This document shows positions 34,552-42,228 of a stretch of 64,000 nt of DNA, one piece after another. The notes under the pieces are model-generated. The model did not search any database. It was not told the DNA's origin and saw only the letters and a list, made by a program, of their open reading frames with translations. Both the position numbers and the translations under genes were made by a program. This DNA is from Rhodocyclaceae bacterium (GTDB taxonomy: Bacteria; Pseudomonadota; Gammaproteobacteria; Burkholderiales; Rhodocyclaceae), in contig JAGRGB010000216.1 of NCBI GenBank assembly GCA_020445745.1, positions 1 to 64,000 of the forward strand, given 5' to 3'. Numbering within the stretch: position 1 is the stretch's first letter; each line of letters begins with the position of its first letter.

Positions 34552-35337
34552 GTGTCGGACTTCGTGCAATATGAGCAGCAGGATGCCGTCGTCACCCTGA
34601 CCCTGAATCGGCCGGATACGCGCAATGTCCTTGCCGGTCCCGAGGAATGGGACGAACTGGCAGACGCCTGCCGCCACGTACAGCGCGACGATTCGGTGAA
34701 GGTGGTGATCTTGACCGGCGCCGGCAGCGCCTTCTGTGCTGGCGGAAACGTCAGGGACTTTCACGAGAAGAAAGGGCTGGCGGCGGGCTCGCCGGCCCAG
34801 ATCCGTGAAAACTACCGCCGCGGCATCCAGCGAATCCCGTTGGCATTCTGGCGTCTCGACGTGCCGACCATCGCCGCGGTCAACGGACCGGCGATCGGGG
34901 CCGGCTGCGACCTCGCGTGCATGGCAGACATCCGCATCGCTTCGGAGAATGCGCGCTTCGCGGAAAGCTTCGTCCAGCTGGGGATGATCCCCGGCGACGG
35001 TGGGGCGTGGTTCCTGCAGCGGGTGCTCGGCTTTTCGAGGGCGGCGGAACTGTCCTTCACCGGCGACCTGATCGACGCCCGCATGGCGCGCGAGATCGGT
35101 CTTGTCAATCATGTCACCAAGCCGGAGCGACTGCTCGAGGAGGCCCGGCACCTGGCTGCCCGCATCGCGGCCAATCCCGGCGGCGCCCTGCGCATGACCA
35201 AGCGTCTGATGCGGGAGGCCCAGCACGCAGGCATCGAGACCGTGCTCGAACTGTCGGCAGCCTATCAGGCACTGACCCACAGCTCCAGCGAACACGAGGA
35301 GGCGGTCGCGGAGTTCCTGGCCAGTCAGCGGCGCTGA
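34552..35337 (+). CDS. Enoyl-CoA hydratase/isomerase (crotonase) family protein
   Basis: A 261-residue crotonase, GTG start. The oxyanion-hole motifs are SAFCAGGNVRDF and AVNGPAIGAGCDLACMADI. ESFVQLGMIPGDGGAWFL is the active-site helix region; the Gly-Asp-Gly-Gly arrangement is common in members annotated only as crotonase-like. VNHVTKPERLLEEARHLAARIA closes the fold. It likely hydrates or isomerises an enoyl-CoA in fatty- or aromatic-acid degradation. No pathway partners are adjacent; it is divergent from ppk2 and convergent with gcvR. Confidence 0.9.
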   Translation: MSDFVQYEQQDAVVTLTLNRPDTRNVLAGPEEWDELADACRHVQRDDSVKVVILTGAGSAFCAGGNVRDFHEKKGLAAGSPAQIRENYRRGIQRIPLAFWRLDVPTIAAVNGPAIGAGCDLACMADIRIASENARFAESFVQLGMIPGDGGAWFLQRVLGFSRAAELSFTGDLIDARMAREIGLVNHVTKPERLLEEARHLAARIAANPGGALRMTKRLMREAQHAGIETVLELSAAYQALTHSSSEHEEAVAEFLASQRR

Positions 35338-35354
35338 CCGGCGGAGCCGTGGTC

Positions 35355-35876
35355 TCAGGCGTCGACCAGCGTGATGTCCACCATCAGATCGGCCGAAATG
35401 CGCTCCAGATCCTCCTGCAGCCTGGCACTGTCGAAGCCGGCACCGGCCTGCAGTTCGGCGTCCGCATGGAACAGCGTCTCGGAGGACATCGGCGCACTGG
35501 CGGTGCGGGTCGTGAACTTCTCGACGTTGATCGAGTGGCGCGCGAGCACTGCGCTGAGTTCGGAGACGATTCCGATCCGATCATGGCCCACCAGCGACAG
35601 TGCGAAGCGCCGGGCCCCGAGCGCCGCGGCCGGGTCGCTCGAAACTTCCGCGATCACGCGCAGATCGGGCACCGTGGAGAGGGCTTGCAGAAACGCCTCG
35701 GTGGACTCGTCCGGGACCTCGATGCGCACGACCCCGGCGAATTTGCCCGCCAGATGCGCCAGCGACGAGTCGAGCCAGTTGCCGCCGCGCGCGCTGATGA
35801 TGGCGGCGAGCTCGCCGACCAGGCCGGGGCGATCGTCGCCGATGATGGTGAGTACGAGGGTACGGGACACGGGCAT
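35355..35876 (-). CDS. gcvR: Glycine cleavage system transcriptional repressor-like double ACT protein
   Basis: A 173-residue protein with two ACT domains: TLVLTIIGDDRPGLVGELAAIISARGGNWLDS at the N terminus and FALSLVGHDRIGIVSELSAVLARHSINVEKF in the second half. This is the GcvR layout. In E. coli, GcvR binds glycine and GcvA to repress gcvTHP. The gcvP gene of this window lies 25 kb away, so regulation in trans is plausible. A generic amino-acid-binding ACT protein is the alternative. Confidence 0.82.
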   Translation of the reverse strand: MPVSRTLVLTIIGDDRPGLVGELAAIISARGGNWLDSSLAHLAGKFAGVVRIEVPDESTEAFLQALSTVPDLRVIAEVSSDPAAALGARRFALSLVGHDRIGIVSELSAVLARHSINVEKFTTRTASAPMSSETLFHADAELQAGAGFDSARLQEDLERISADLMVDITLVDA

Positions 35877-36064
35877 TGGATGACTGGTTGCGCGATGCGG
35901 CGATTCTAGCCCGGAATCCGCCGTTGCTGGCCTTGCCGTCGGCGATTCGAGCCGCTGCCGCGGGCGCGGCTCGGGCGCCAGCCGAGCGCCGGCATGGGGA
36001 CCGGCTGCGGCAGAGGCGATCTGGCGCTATAGTCGCGGGCCCGGGCAGACATTCTGGAAATGCG

Positions 36065-36454
36065 ATGGGCAGTGACCGAATCTCGGAGATCAGCGAGGCC
36101 GTGCTGGCCTTTCGCGACGAACGCGACTGGGCCCAGTTCCATACCCTGCGCAAGCTGATCACCTCGCTCAACCTCGAAGCCGCCGAACTGCTCGAGCACA
36201 CCCAATGGCTCGACGACGACGAAATCGAGCGGCTGGCTCGCGACCCCGCAGGCAGACAGGCGCTCGGCGAGGAATGCGCCGACGTGCTGCTCTACCTGCT
36301 GCTGATCGCCGAACGGGCAGGCATCGATCTGGCCGCTGCCACCTGGGACAAGCTGGCGAGCAATGCGCAGCGCTATCCGGTGGCGCTCGCCCACGGCTCG
36401 CGTGAGAAATATACGCGCCTGCGCAAGCGAGCCGGCACCACTGGCGCGGACTGA
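36065..36454 (+). CDS. MazG-like nucleotide pyrophosphohydrolase
   Basis: A 129-residue all-alpha NTP pyrophosphatase, start at 36065. The metal-binding glutamates are in LNLEAAELLEHTQW and in the second half EECADVLLYLLLIAERAGID, giving the ExxE/ExxD pattern of the RS21-C6/dCTPase branch. The terminal SREKYTRLRK is also common to this group. It should hydrolyse noncanonical or deoxy NTPs as housecleaning. The stop lies 3 bp before the yaeQ start, so the two are an operon. Confidence 0.9.
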   Translation: MGSDRISEISEAVLAFRDERDWAQFHTLRKLITSLNLEAAELLEHTQWLDDDEIERLARDPAGRQALGEECADVLLYLLLIAERAGIDLAAATWDKLASNAQRYPVALAHGSREKYTRLRKRAGTTGAD

Positions 36455-36457
36455 GTC

Positions 36458-36994
36458 ATGGCGCTGAAGTCGACCGTCTACAAGGCCTCGCTGCAGGTGT
36501 CGGACATGGATCGTCAGTATTACGCCGAACACCCGCTGACGATCGCCCGCCACCCGTCCGAAACCAGCGAGCGGATGATGGTACGGCTGCTCGCCTTCGC
36601 GCTCCACGCGGACCCGCGCCTGAGCTTCGGTCGCGGCCTGTCCACCGACGACGAAGCCGCCCTGTGGCTGCGTGACTACGATGGCAGCATCGCGTTGTGG
36701 ATCGAGGTCGGACTGCCCGACGAACGTATCTTGCGCAAGGCCTGCTCACGCGCCGAACGCGTCGTGCTGCTGGCCTATGGTGGGCGCGCGCTGGAACCGT
36801 GGTGGCAGGCCAGCGAGCAGGCCCTGAAACGCCTCGACAAACTCGGGATCCTGGCGATCTCCAGCGAAGACTCGGCGGCGATGTGTGATCTGGCGTCGCG
36901 CAGCATGCAACTTCAGGCGAGCATCCAGGATGGCACCGTGTGGCTGTCGGGCGGTGACCGGATGGTGGAGATCCATCCGCGACGCATCAAGTGA
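36458..36994 (+). CDS. yaeQ: YaeQ family protein
   Basis: A 178-residue protein recognised by MALKSTVYKASLQVSDMDRQYY, the following HPSETSERMMVRLLAFALHAD, and LWIEVGLPDERILRKACSRA. YaeQ has a restriction-endonuclease-like fold (PD-(D/E)XK relatives) and its function is unclear; suppression of RfaH loss was reported for the E. coli homologue. Starts 3 bp after the pyrophosphohydrolase gene. Confidence 0.93.
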   Translation: MALKSTVYKASLQVSDMDRQYYAEHPLTIARHPSETSERMMVRLLAFALHADPRLSFGRGLSTDDEAALWLRDYDGSIALWIEVGLPDERILRKACSRAERVVLLAYGGRALEPWWQASEQALKRLDKLGILAISSEDSAAMCDLASRSMQLQASIQDGTVWLSGGDRMVEIHPRRIK

Positions 36995-37001
36995 ACTGCG
37001 G

Positions 37002-37271
37002 CTAGCCGGTATCGATGCGGACGATCAGGTCGCCCTCGTCGACCGGGTCGTTCTCCTCGACGCATACCTCGACGATCTCGCCGTCGGCGGGGCAGGGGAT
37101 GTCGAGGGCGACCTTGCCGGTCTCCAGCACGATCAGGGTGTCGTCGCGACCGACATGTTCGCCGACCGAAACGAGCACGCTCTGGACGTAGATGTCACCG
37201 CTCGCGCAGGAGCCACAGCTCTCCCAGCACTCGGGGTACTTGGGAATCCTGACGTCCTTGACCGGGCACAT
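37002..37271 (-). CDS. Orphan lipoyl/biotinyl-domain protein with Cys-rich loop
   Basis: An 89-residue single-domain protein. The fold is a biotinyl/lipoyl barrel: VSVGEHVGRDDTLIVLETGKVALDIPCPADGEIVEV with the modifiable Lys in ETGKVA, and a last strand DPVDEGDLIVRI. Before it, the usual first-strand DIGD-type segment is replaced by YPECWESCGSCASGD, giving four Cys within about 25 residues including the one at position 2. No E2, biotin carboxylase or lipoate ligase is adjacent. A free lipoyl carrier or metal-binding variant is possible. Convergent with yaeQ; role unknown. Confidence 0.82.
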   Translation of the reverse strand: MCPVKDVRIPKYPECWESCGSCASGDIYVQSVLVSVGEHVGRDDTLIVLETGKVALDIPCPADGEIVEVCVEENDPVDEGDLIVRIDTG

Positions 37272-37363
37272 GGCGCCACCTCCTGCGCGGGCTCGCCTGC
37301 ATTCTAGCCTCCGATGGACCGTCGTCGCTTGCTTCCGGCCGGCTCGCGGCCCGGCGGTCCACG

Positions 37364-37390
37364 AAAAAACGCGGCCGAGGCCGCGTTTTG
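37364..37390 (-). terminator. Rho-independent terminator of the cold-shock gene
   Basis: Arms AAAACGCGGCC (37366-37376) and GGCCGCGTTTT (37379-37389) with a 2-base centre, reading into TTTTTT on the minus strand just after the cold-shock gene. The A/T ends also allow some termination on the plus strand. Confidence 0.9.
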
Positions 37391-37409
37391 CAGTGCTGGA
37401 TCGGTCGCC

Positions 37410-37619
37410 TTACAGCGGACGGATATTTGCCGCCTGCAGGCCCTTGGGGCCCTGCCGAATTTCGAACTCGACCCGCTGGTTTTCCACCAGCGTCTTGAAA
37501 CCGGTGATCTGGATCTCGCGGAAATGCGCGAAGACATCCTCACCACCCTGGTCCGGGGTGATGAAGCCGAAGCCCTTGGAATCGTTGAACCACTTAACGA
37601 TGCCGGTTTGAGTATTCAT
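37410..37619 (-). CDS. Cold-shock domain protein (CspA family)
   Basis: A 69-residue protein of standard Csp length. RNP1 is KGFGFITP and RNP2 is DVFAHF, in [19 protein letters not shown]. It binds single-stranded RNA/DNA and acts as an RNA chaperone. The gap of 215 bp upstream leaves room for a long structured leader as in cold-inducible csp genes, and a clear intrinsic terminator follows. Which paralogue it is (A, C or E) cannot be told. Confidence 0.97.
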   Translation of the reverse strand: MNTQTGIVKWFNDSKGFGFITPDQGGEDVFAHFREIQITGFKTLVENQRVEFEIRQGPKGLQAANIRPL

Positions 37620-37834
37620 GTGTAATGCTTTCCTATAAAAACAGACAAATCGGGCCGAGCCCGTCGGGCGGCATCGATCAAGAACCTAAGCCGGAGACGT
37701 CAGACCGGGGCGACATGGGCGTCGCTGCCCGCGAGAACCACCAAGAACACGCTGCTCGATACGACCGCGGCGTCACGATACACGCTTTTGCCGCCGTGTG
37801 TACAGGAATCGTCGGAAAATCGGGCCGCCGCGCG

Positions 37835-38134
37835 TCATCTGCTCCAGCGCGAGTGCCCGACGAACTCCTGCCAGTCGAGAACGCCGTCCCCGTTCGCGTC
37901 CAACTGGGAGAATGCGCGGGCCTTGTAGGGCGAAACGGTCGCGACCTCCTGCTCGGTCAGGTGTCCGTCGCCGTCGCGGTCCGCCTGCTCGAACTGACGG
38001 GCCGCCTTCTCCTGAACCCGCCGCGCGATGTCACCGCGACGGCCCTGCTGGTCGAGGTCCGGAACCGCGGTCTGGGCGAGCGTTGCCGCCGGCAGGGAGG
38101 CCCACAGGCAGGACAGGAGGATGGTCGATTTCAT
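37835..38134 (-). CDS. Small secreted EF-hand protein
   Basis: A 99-residue protein, start at 38134, with a signal peptide (MKSTILLSCLWASLPAATLA) and a mature part containing two EF-hand calcium loops: DRDGDGHLTEQE and DANGDGVLDWQE. The 12-residue loops have the expected Asp/Asn/Glu ligands. It should bind Ca2+ in the periplasm or outside the cell. Divergent from the YlqF gene; the longer upstream frame is antisense to that gene. No partner is evident. Confidence 0.87.
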   Translation of the reverse strand: MKSTILLSCLWASLPAATLAQTAVPDLDQQGRRGDIARRVQEKAARQFEQADRDGDGHLTEQEVATVSPYKARAFSQLDANGDGVLDWQEFVGHSRWSR

Positions 38135-38222
38135 GGTCGTTCTCGGCGAAAAATTCGGCGGCACGTCGCGGTGTCGGAGGCGATGAGATAATTCGCCCGA
38201 ACTTACCAGCAATGAGACTGCA

Positions 38223-39128
38223 ATGCCCATCCAGTGGTTTCCCGGACACATGAACGCGGCGCGGCGCCAGGCGGCCGAAGCACTGGCGCGCGTCGATGCG
38301 GTGATCGAGGTGGTGGACGCCCGCCTGCCGGAAGCCAGCAGCAACCCGATGATCGCCGAGTTGTGCCATGCCCGCAGCCGGCCGCGCCTGAAGTTGCTGA
38401 ACAAGGCCGATCTCGCCGACCCGACGGTGACCGACGCGTGGCTGGCATTCTACAACCGTCAGCCCGGCGTCAAGGCCCACGCGGTTTCGTGCCGCATTGC
38501 CGGGGACGCCGCCCGGGTCCCGGATCTGTGCCAGCAACTCGCGCCGCACCGTAACGACGGCACCAAGCCGCTGCGGATGATGGTGATGGGCATTCCGAAC
38601 GTCGGCAAGTCGACGCTGACCAACGCGCTGGTACGCCGGCGGGTGTGCAAGGTCGGCGACGAGCCGGCGGTGACCCGCCAGCACCAGAGCATCGATCTGG
38701 GCCACGGTCGGCGCCTGACCGACACGCCGGGGCTGATGTGGCCGAAGATCGCCCACGACCTCGACGGCTTCATGCTGGCGGCAAGCCACGCGATCGGTCG
38801 CAATGCGGTGATCGACGAAGAGGTCGCCGCGGTGCTCGGCGACATGCTGCTCGAACGATATCGGCAAGCGGTGCTGGCCCGCTACGGGTTGAATGAGGTC
38901 GAAGACGGCGTCGCTCTCGTGGTGGCGGTCGGCGAGCGCCGCGGATGCCGGCTGCGCGGCGGGCGGCTCGACCGCGAAAAGGCAGCACGAATCCTGCTGC
39001 AGGACTATCGCAGCGGCGCGCTCGGCCGGATCAGTCTCGAATCACCGGAGAGCAGGCAGCGCATGCTCGAGCGCGCTCAGTGCCTCGTCGTCGGGTCGGT
39101 CCAGCGCGCTTCGGCCGCTGACAGTTGA
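38223..39128 (+). CDS. ylqF: YlqF/RbgA-type ribosome biogenesis GTPase
   Basis: A 301-residue circularly permuted GTPase. The G4 motif LLNKADL comes before G1 GIPNVGKST and G3 DTPGLMWPK. WFPGHMNAARRQAAEALARVDAVIEVVDARLP is the usual RbgA start. In Bacillus, RbgA matures the 50S subunit; in proteobacteria the homologue's role is less clear. The 3' end overlaps the convergent unknown gene by 52 bp. Confidence 0.93.
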   Translation: MPIQWFPGHMNAARRQAAEALARVDAVIEVVDARLPEASSNPMIAELCHARSRPRLKLLNKADLADPTVTDAWLAFYNRQPGVKAHAVSCRIAGDAARVPDLCQQLAPHRNDGTKPLRMMVMGIPNVGKSTLTNALVRRRVCKVGDEPAVTRQHQSIDLGHGRRLTDTPGLMWPKIAHDLDGFMLAASHAIGRNAVIDEEVAAVLGDMLLERYRQAVLARYGLNEVEDGVALVVAVGERRGCRLRGGRLDREKAARILLQDYRSGALGRISLESPESRQRMLERAQCLVVGSVQRASAADS

Positions 39129-39643
39129 ACGGCGAAATCCAGCGCGATCGACAATTCGACCTCGATTTCGGCTCGCATGCCGGGTCGCGGTTCCAGCGGT
39201 CCGAGCAGGGCGTCGTGCATCGCGTCGAACAAGGCGGCGATCTGCAGCAGCGGCGCCTCGATGATCTCGAGCACCCCATCGCGCTGCGGCGTGCCGACCG
39301 CCAGCGCCGCGGCGACGTCCCGGTGCAGGCTAAGGGCGTGCTCGATGCAGCCGGCCATCGCCGTCACGCGCCGCCGGATCTCGCCGACCGAGGCGACTGC
39401 GGCGACGTCGAACGCGACCTCGTGCAGCGCGGCCAGCGCGTTCAGGCTGTGAACGAAGGCGGTCTCGAGTTCGCCGGCCAGCGTCGCGCGGATCCATGGC
39501 CAGGTGCGCCCGGCGGACCCCGGGCGTTCCCGCTGTTCGGGGATTCGCTGGCGTATCCGGCGGGCCTGCTCGCCCAGCCTCAGCATCGCCAGACGCGCAT
39601 CTGGTGCCAGCGGCGGCGCTGCGGAAGGCCCGGTTTCAGCCAC
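39077..39643 (-). CDS. Conserved-looking helical protein, unrecognised
   Basis: A 188-residue frame, predicted largely alpha-helical, with an Ala/Arg-rich body and no signal peptide or membrane segment. LAMLRLGEQARRIRQRIPEQR, the WPWIRATLAGELETAF region and PLLQIAALFDAMHDALLGPLE look like real protein rather than a shadow frame. It overlaps the convergent ylqF by 52 bp. I do not recognise a family and assign no function. Confidence 0.5.
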   Translation of the reverse strand: MAETGPSAAPPLAPDARLAMLRLGEQARRIRQRIPEQRERPGSAGRTWPWIRATLAGELETAFVHSLNALAALHEVAFDVAAVASVGEIRRRVTAMAGCIEHALSLHRDVAAALAVGTPQRDGVLEIIEAPLLQIAALFDAMHDALLGPLEPRPGMRAEIEVELSIALDFAVQLSAAEARWTDPTTRH

Positions 39644-39732
39644 GGTCAGGCCCCTGCGGCGCGGTTGGCTAGACCGTCACGACCGCAATCCCGGCGCGGG
39701 GATGCGAGACGTCGCCGGCAGTGACGGCAGCG

Positions 39733-40107
39733 TCAGATGCCACCGGATTCGACCGCACGCACGAAGATCACCGCGTCGAAGCTGCGCTTCAGCAACTTGC
39801 TGTAGAAGTCGCCCATCACCACGCCATCCGGGAAGCGGATCCGGCTGCCGTCGACGACTGGCGTGCGCGGCGCCGCCAGCCAGGTCCGTCGGCCGGCCTC
39901 GTCCACCTCGATGTAGGTGTATTGGTTGGCATCCATGTGCTGCACGACCCGTCCGCTGCGCGTCAACGGCGCGAATCGGGCCTCGCCCGATGGCCGCATC
40001 AGGCGCAGCGCGTCGTCGGGCGCCGGATGGCCTGGCGGCGGGGCGGCGGTCGCGCCGGCGAAGGCCAGCAGCAAGGCCAGGGACGATATCAGGAGACGCT
40101 GTTTCAT
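39733..40107 (-). CDS. NrfJ-like small periplasmic protein
   Basis: A 124-residue exported protein (signal peptide MKQRLLISSLALLLAFAGATA). The mature domain has SGRVVQHMDANQYTYIEVDEAG, TWLAAPRTPVVDGSRIRFPDG, VVMGDFYSKLLKRSFDAVIFV, which matches small beta-rich proteins annotated as NrfJ-related. Their role is not established. The frame lies 84 bp downstream of the LolA-like gene on the same strand. Confidence 0.72.
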   Translation of the reverse strand: MKQRLLISSLALLLAFAGATAAPPPGHPAPDDALRLMRPSGEARFAPLTRSGRVVQHMDANQYTYIEVDEAGRRTWLAAPRTPVVDGSRIRFPDGVVMGDFYSKLLKRSFDAVIFVRAVESGGI

Positions 40108-40191
40108 CGGACCGATCCGGAAATGATTGCGGCTCCATGATGGGGTGCCGGGCCAGGCGCTGCAAGCGACGGACCGTTGCCGGGCCAGTCG

Positions 40192-40893
40192 TCAGCGTGG
40201 CGGCACGAAGGCCTGATCCCCCGGATCCGGGGGAAAATCGAGCCCCTCGACGAGCGAACGGCCGATCTGCCTGCCCATCGCGTAGTGCTCCTCGCGAGTC
40301 GCCACCAGGTGTGATCCGATGCGCCGGAATTCCCCGAACTCGGTGACGAACTCCAGGTTGCCGATACCGGTTCCGATCGAGCGCAGCACGCGGGCGCTGG
40401 CGGCATCGACGTCCACGACCAGCCTGAGGGGCGGTTCGAGAGCGAGTACCAGGGTGTGGATGGTCCGGCCATCGGCTTCGGTGCGGCTACCGAGCCAGCT
40501 GACCCGGTCCGTCGCCAGCAGGTTCCACGGCAGGCGGCTGCGGGCCGCCTGCAGCCGCATCGCCTGCAGGAAGGGGCCCGCCTTCGGCTCCGCGCCCTGC
40601 CAGGCCCGCTCGCCGGCCATCCGCCGCAGCTCGGTGCCGGTGGGGTAGTCGAGCCGAATGCGAAAGCGATCCGGCGCGGCCCAGAGGCGTTCCATGGCCC
40701 CTTCACCGCGCAGCTTGCTGAACGTGCGACCTGTCTGGCGGATCGTCCGGACCTCGCCGAGCACACCATAGGCAGTCTCGATGCGGGCAAGGATGCCCGC
40801 CAGGTCGTCCGCCTGTACGGGCATCGCGGCCACCAGCAAGGCAAGGCGCAGGAAGTGCTTGGCAGCGCAGCGGAACGAGGTGGCGAACTTCAT
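40192..40893 (-). CDS. LolA-like outer-membrane lipoprotein carrier family protein
   Basis: A 233-residue periplasmic protein with signal peptide (LRLALLVAAMPVQA). It has the LolA-fold marks: IETAYGVLGEVRTIRQTGRTFSKLRGEGAMERLW, then APDRFRIRLDYPTGTELRRMAGERAW, and a strand VVDVDAASARVLRSIG. The true lolA is often near ftsK and serS; here it is beside SlyX and an NrfJ-like gene, so this may be a LolA paralogue. It would shield lipid groups in transit across the periplasm. Divergent from slyX. Confidence 0.75.
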   Translation of the reverse strand: MKFATSFRCAAKHFLRLALLVAAMPVQADDLAGILARIETAYGVLGEVRTIRQTGRTFSKLRGEGAMERLWAAPDRFRIRLDYPTGTELRRMAGERAWQGAEPKAGPFLQAMRLQAARSRLPWNLLATDRVSWLGSRTEADGRTIHTLVLALEPPLRLVVDVDAASARVLRSIGTGIGNLEFVTEFGEFRRIGSHLVATREEHYAMGRQIGRSLVEGLDFPPDPGDQAFVPPR

Positions 40894-40930
40894 GGCAGGC
40901 TTCGAGGCGGGATCGGGCTTTGGTGCAGCC

Positions 40931-40936
40931 TATAAT
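40931..40936 (+). promoter_or_regulatory. Consensus -10 element upstream of slyX
   Basis: TATAAT lies 28 bases before the slyX ATG at 40965, the expected distance for a -10. I see no good -35 hexamer, so this is a partial promoter call. Confidence 0.5.
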
Positions 40937-40964
40937 GCCACGCCCCACCGATGGAGCCGTCACG

Positions 40965-41171
40965 ATGGAACAGCAGGAACGCATCGACCAGCTCGAGACC
41001 CGGCTGATGCAGGTCGAAGACCTGCTCGAAGCCCTGAACCTGACCGTCTTTCGGCAGCAGGAGCAGTTGGCTCGAATGGTGCGGCAACTGACGGATCTCG
41101 GCGCCCGGGTAACGGCGACGACGGACATCGACAGCCGGGGCGGCGCCGCGGACGTGCCGCCGCACTATTGA
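40965..41171 (+). CDS. slyX: SlyX family protein
   Basis: A 68-residue coiled-coil protein, start at 40965 (MEQQERIDQLETRLMQVEDLLEALN). It keeps the family end PPHY. SlyX proteins are widely conserved and of unknown function. The gene is convergent and overlaps the next gene's end by 7 bp (stop at 41171, next gene ends 41165). Confidence 0.9.
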   Translation: MEQQERIDQLETRLMQVEDLLEALNLTVFRQQEQLARMVRQLTDLGARVTATTDIDSRGGAADVPPHY

Positions 41172-41842
41172 GCCGAAGCCTGGCCGGCCGAGCCGGCAGT
41201 GAGCGGTTCGAACAGCTTGGCAAAGGCGGCCGGGGCCACGTATTGCAGCAGTTCGCGTCCGTCGTCGTCGACCAGCAGGTCGAGACCCAATTCGGGATAC
41301 AGGAAATGGACCGTGCCACGGTCCTGCCGGATTCGGCGGGCGGGTTCGCCGAAGCGGTCGACGACGGTGTCGCGATCGAGGTCCACCGACGGAATGAAGC
41401 TGATGCCGGCGATCGCGAGTTGCTCGGCGTCGCGAGCGTCGGCCGCTGACAGACGCAGCCGCCAGGCGCCGCTGCGGGTCGCTTCGGAATCGGCGGCCCG
41501 GCCGGCCATCTGCGCCAGCCGTTCGACGGATGCGTCCAGGCTGAGGATCAGCTTGCCGGTCACATAGCCGAGGCGGGCGCTCGGCTGGTAGGCCTCCAGC
41601 GCCAGGGCACCACTGGCCTCGCGAATCAGGCCGACGTCGAATTCGCCGCCGTGAACGCGTCTTGCCTCGGCCAATGTGCTGGTCGGCAGGGTCAGGCCGA
41701 AGACTTCGCTGCGCCCATCGCCAAGGACCTTGATCCGCCACGGCAGCTGGCTCTGGTCCGCCGGAGCGCCACTGCGGGGCAGCAGGAAGGGCAGCACCAG
41801 GGCAGCCAGCACGAGGGCAGCGAGCGTTGCGGCGAGCTTCAT
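41165..41842 (-). CDS. Exported or membrane-anchored protein, unrecognised
   Basis: A 225-residue protein with an N-terminal hydrophobic segment (LAATLAALVLAALVLPFLL). The body has WRIKVLGDGRSEVFGLTLPTSTLAEA, IAGISFIPSVDLDRDTVVDRFGEP and HFLYPELGLDLLVDDDGRELLQYV, which look like conserved blocks but match no family I can name. The long anchored or signal-peptide region suggests the periplasm. Likely a conserved hypothetical. Overlaps slyX by 7 bp. Confidence 0.68.
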   Translation of the reverse strand: MKLAATLAALVLAALVLPFLLPRSGAPADQSQLPWRIKVLGDGRSEVFGLTLPTSTLAEARRVHGGEFDVGLIREASGALALEAYQPSARLGYVTGKLILSLDASVERLAQMAGRAADSEATRSGAWRLRLSAADARDAEQLAIAGISFIPSVDLDRDTVVDRFGEPARRIRQDRGTVHFLYPELGLDLLVDDDGRELLQYVAPAAFAKLFEPLTAGSAGQASAQ

Positions 41843-42228
41843 CGGTCAGCTCTTGCGTGACGATGGTCGGCAGCCGGGGCAGTGGCCGTATCGATCGGAC
41901 ACGGGCAGGGCAGGTCTCGCTCGCAAGTCATTGGTCGCTCGAAGGGGGCACGCCGGCGGCACCCGGCATGCCGAATGGGCGTCGGTCCGTGCCCGGCACG
42001 CCATGCACGGGAGGTATCGATGGTGGCACGGCGATGCACGCAAGGCAATCCGGCGGCTGATTCCTTTGGCATTGATTATTAGTGTATCAGGATGTTAGGT
42101 AATACTGCCGTTCGTCCATGAGTCGATTGACGTGGGAAATTCTTCCGCAAGAATACGGCATAACCATCGACCGAGAATGGGTTCAGCACCTCGACATTTG
42201 CCCTACGTCTGACCAATGGGAGGAACCA
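41843..42228. other. Intergenic region and probable promoter of the multiheme cytochrome gene
   Basis: About 390 bases without a supportable gene. The second half, near 42060-42200, is clearly AT-richer than its flanks and is the likely promoter region. A GGGAGG Shine-Dalgarno at 42218-42223 precedes the ATG at 42229. I could not place a confident -35/-10 pair or FNR box. Confidence 0.5.

Noticed and set aside
42060..42110. FNR box or sigma-70 promoter for the cytochrome gene
   Set aside because: TTGAT and ATCA elements occur, but with 9 bases between instead of 4, and no pair of hexamers has correct spacing.
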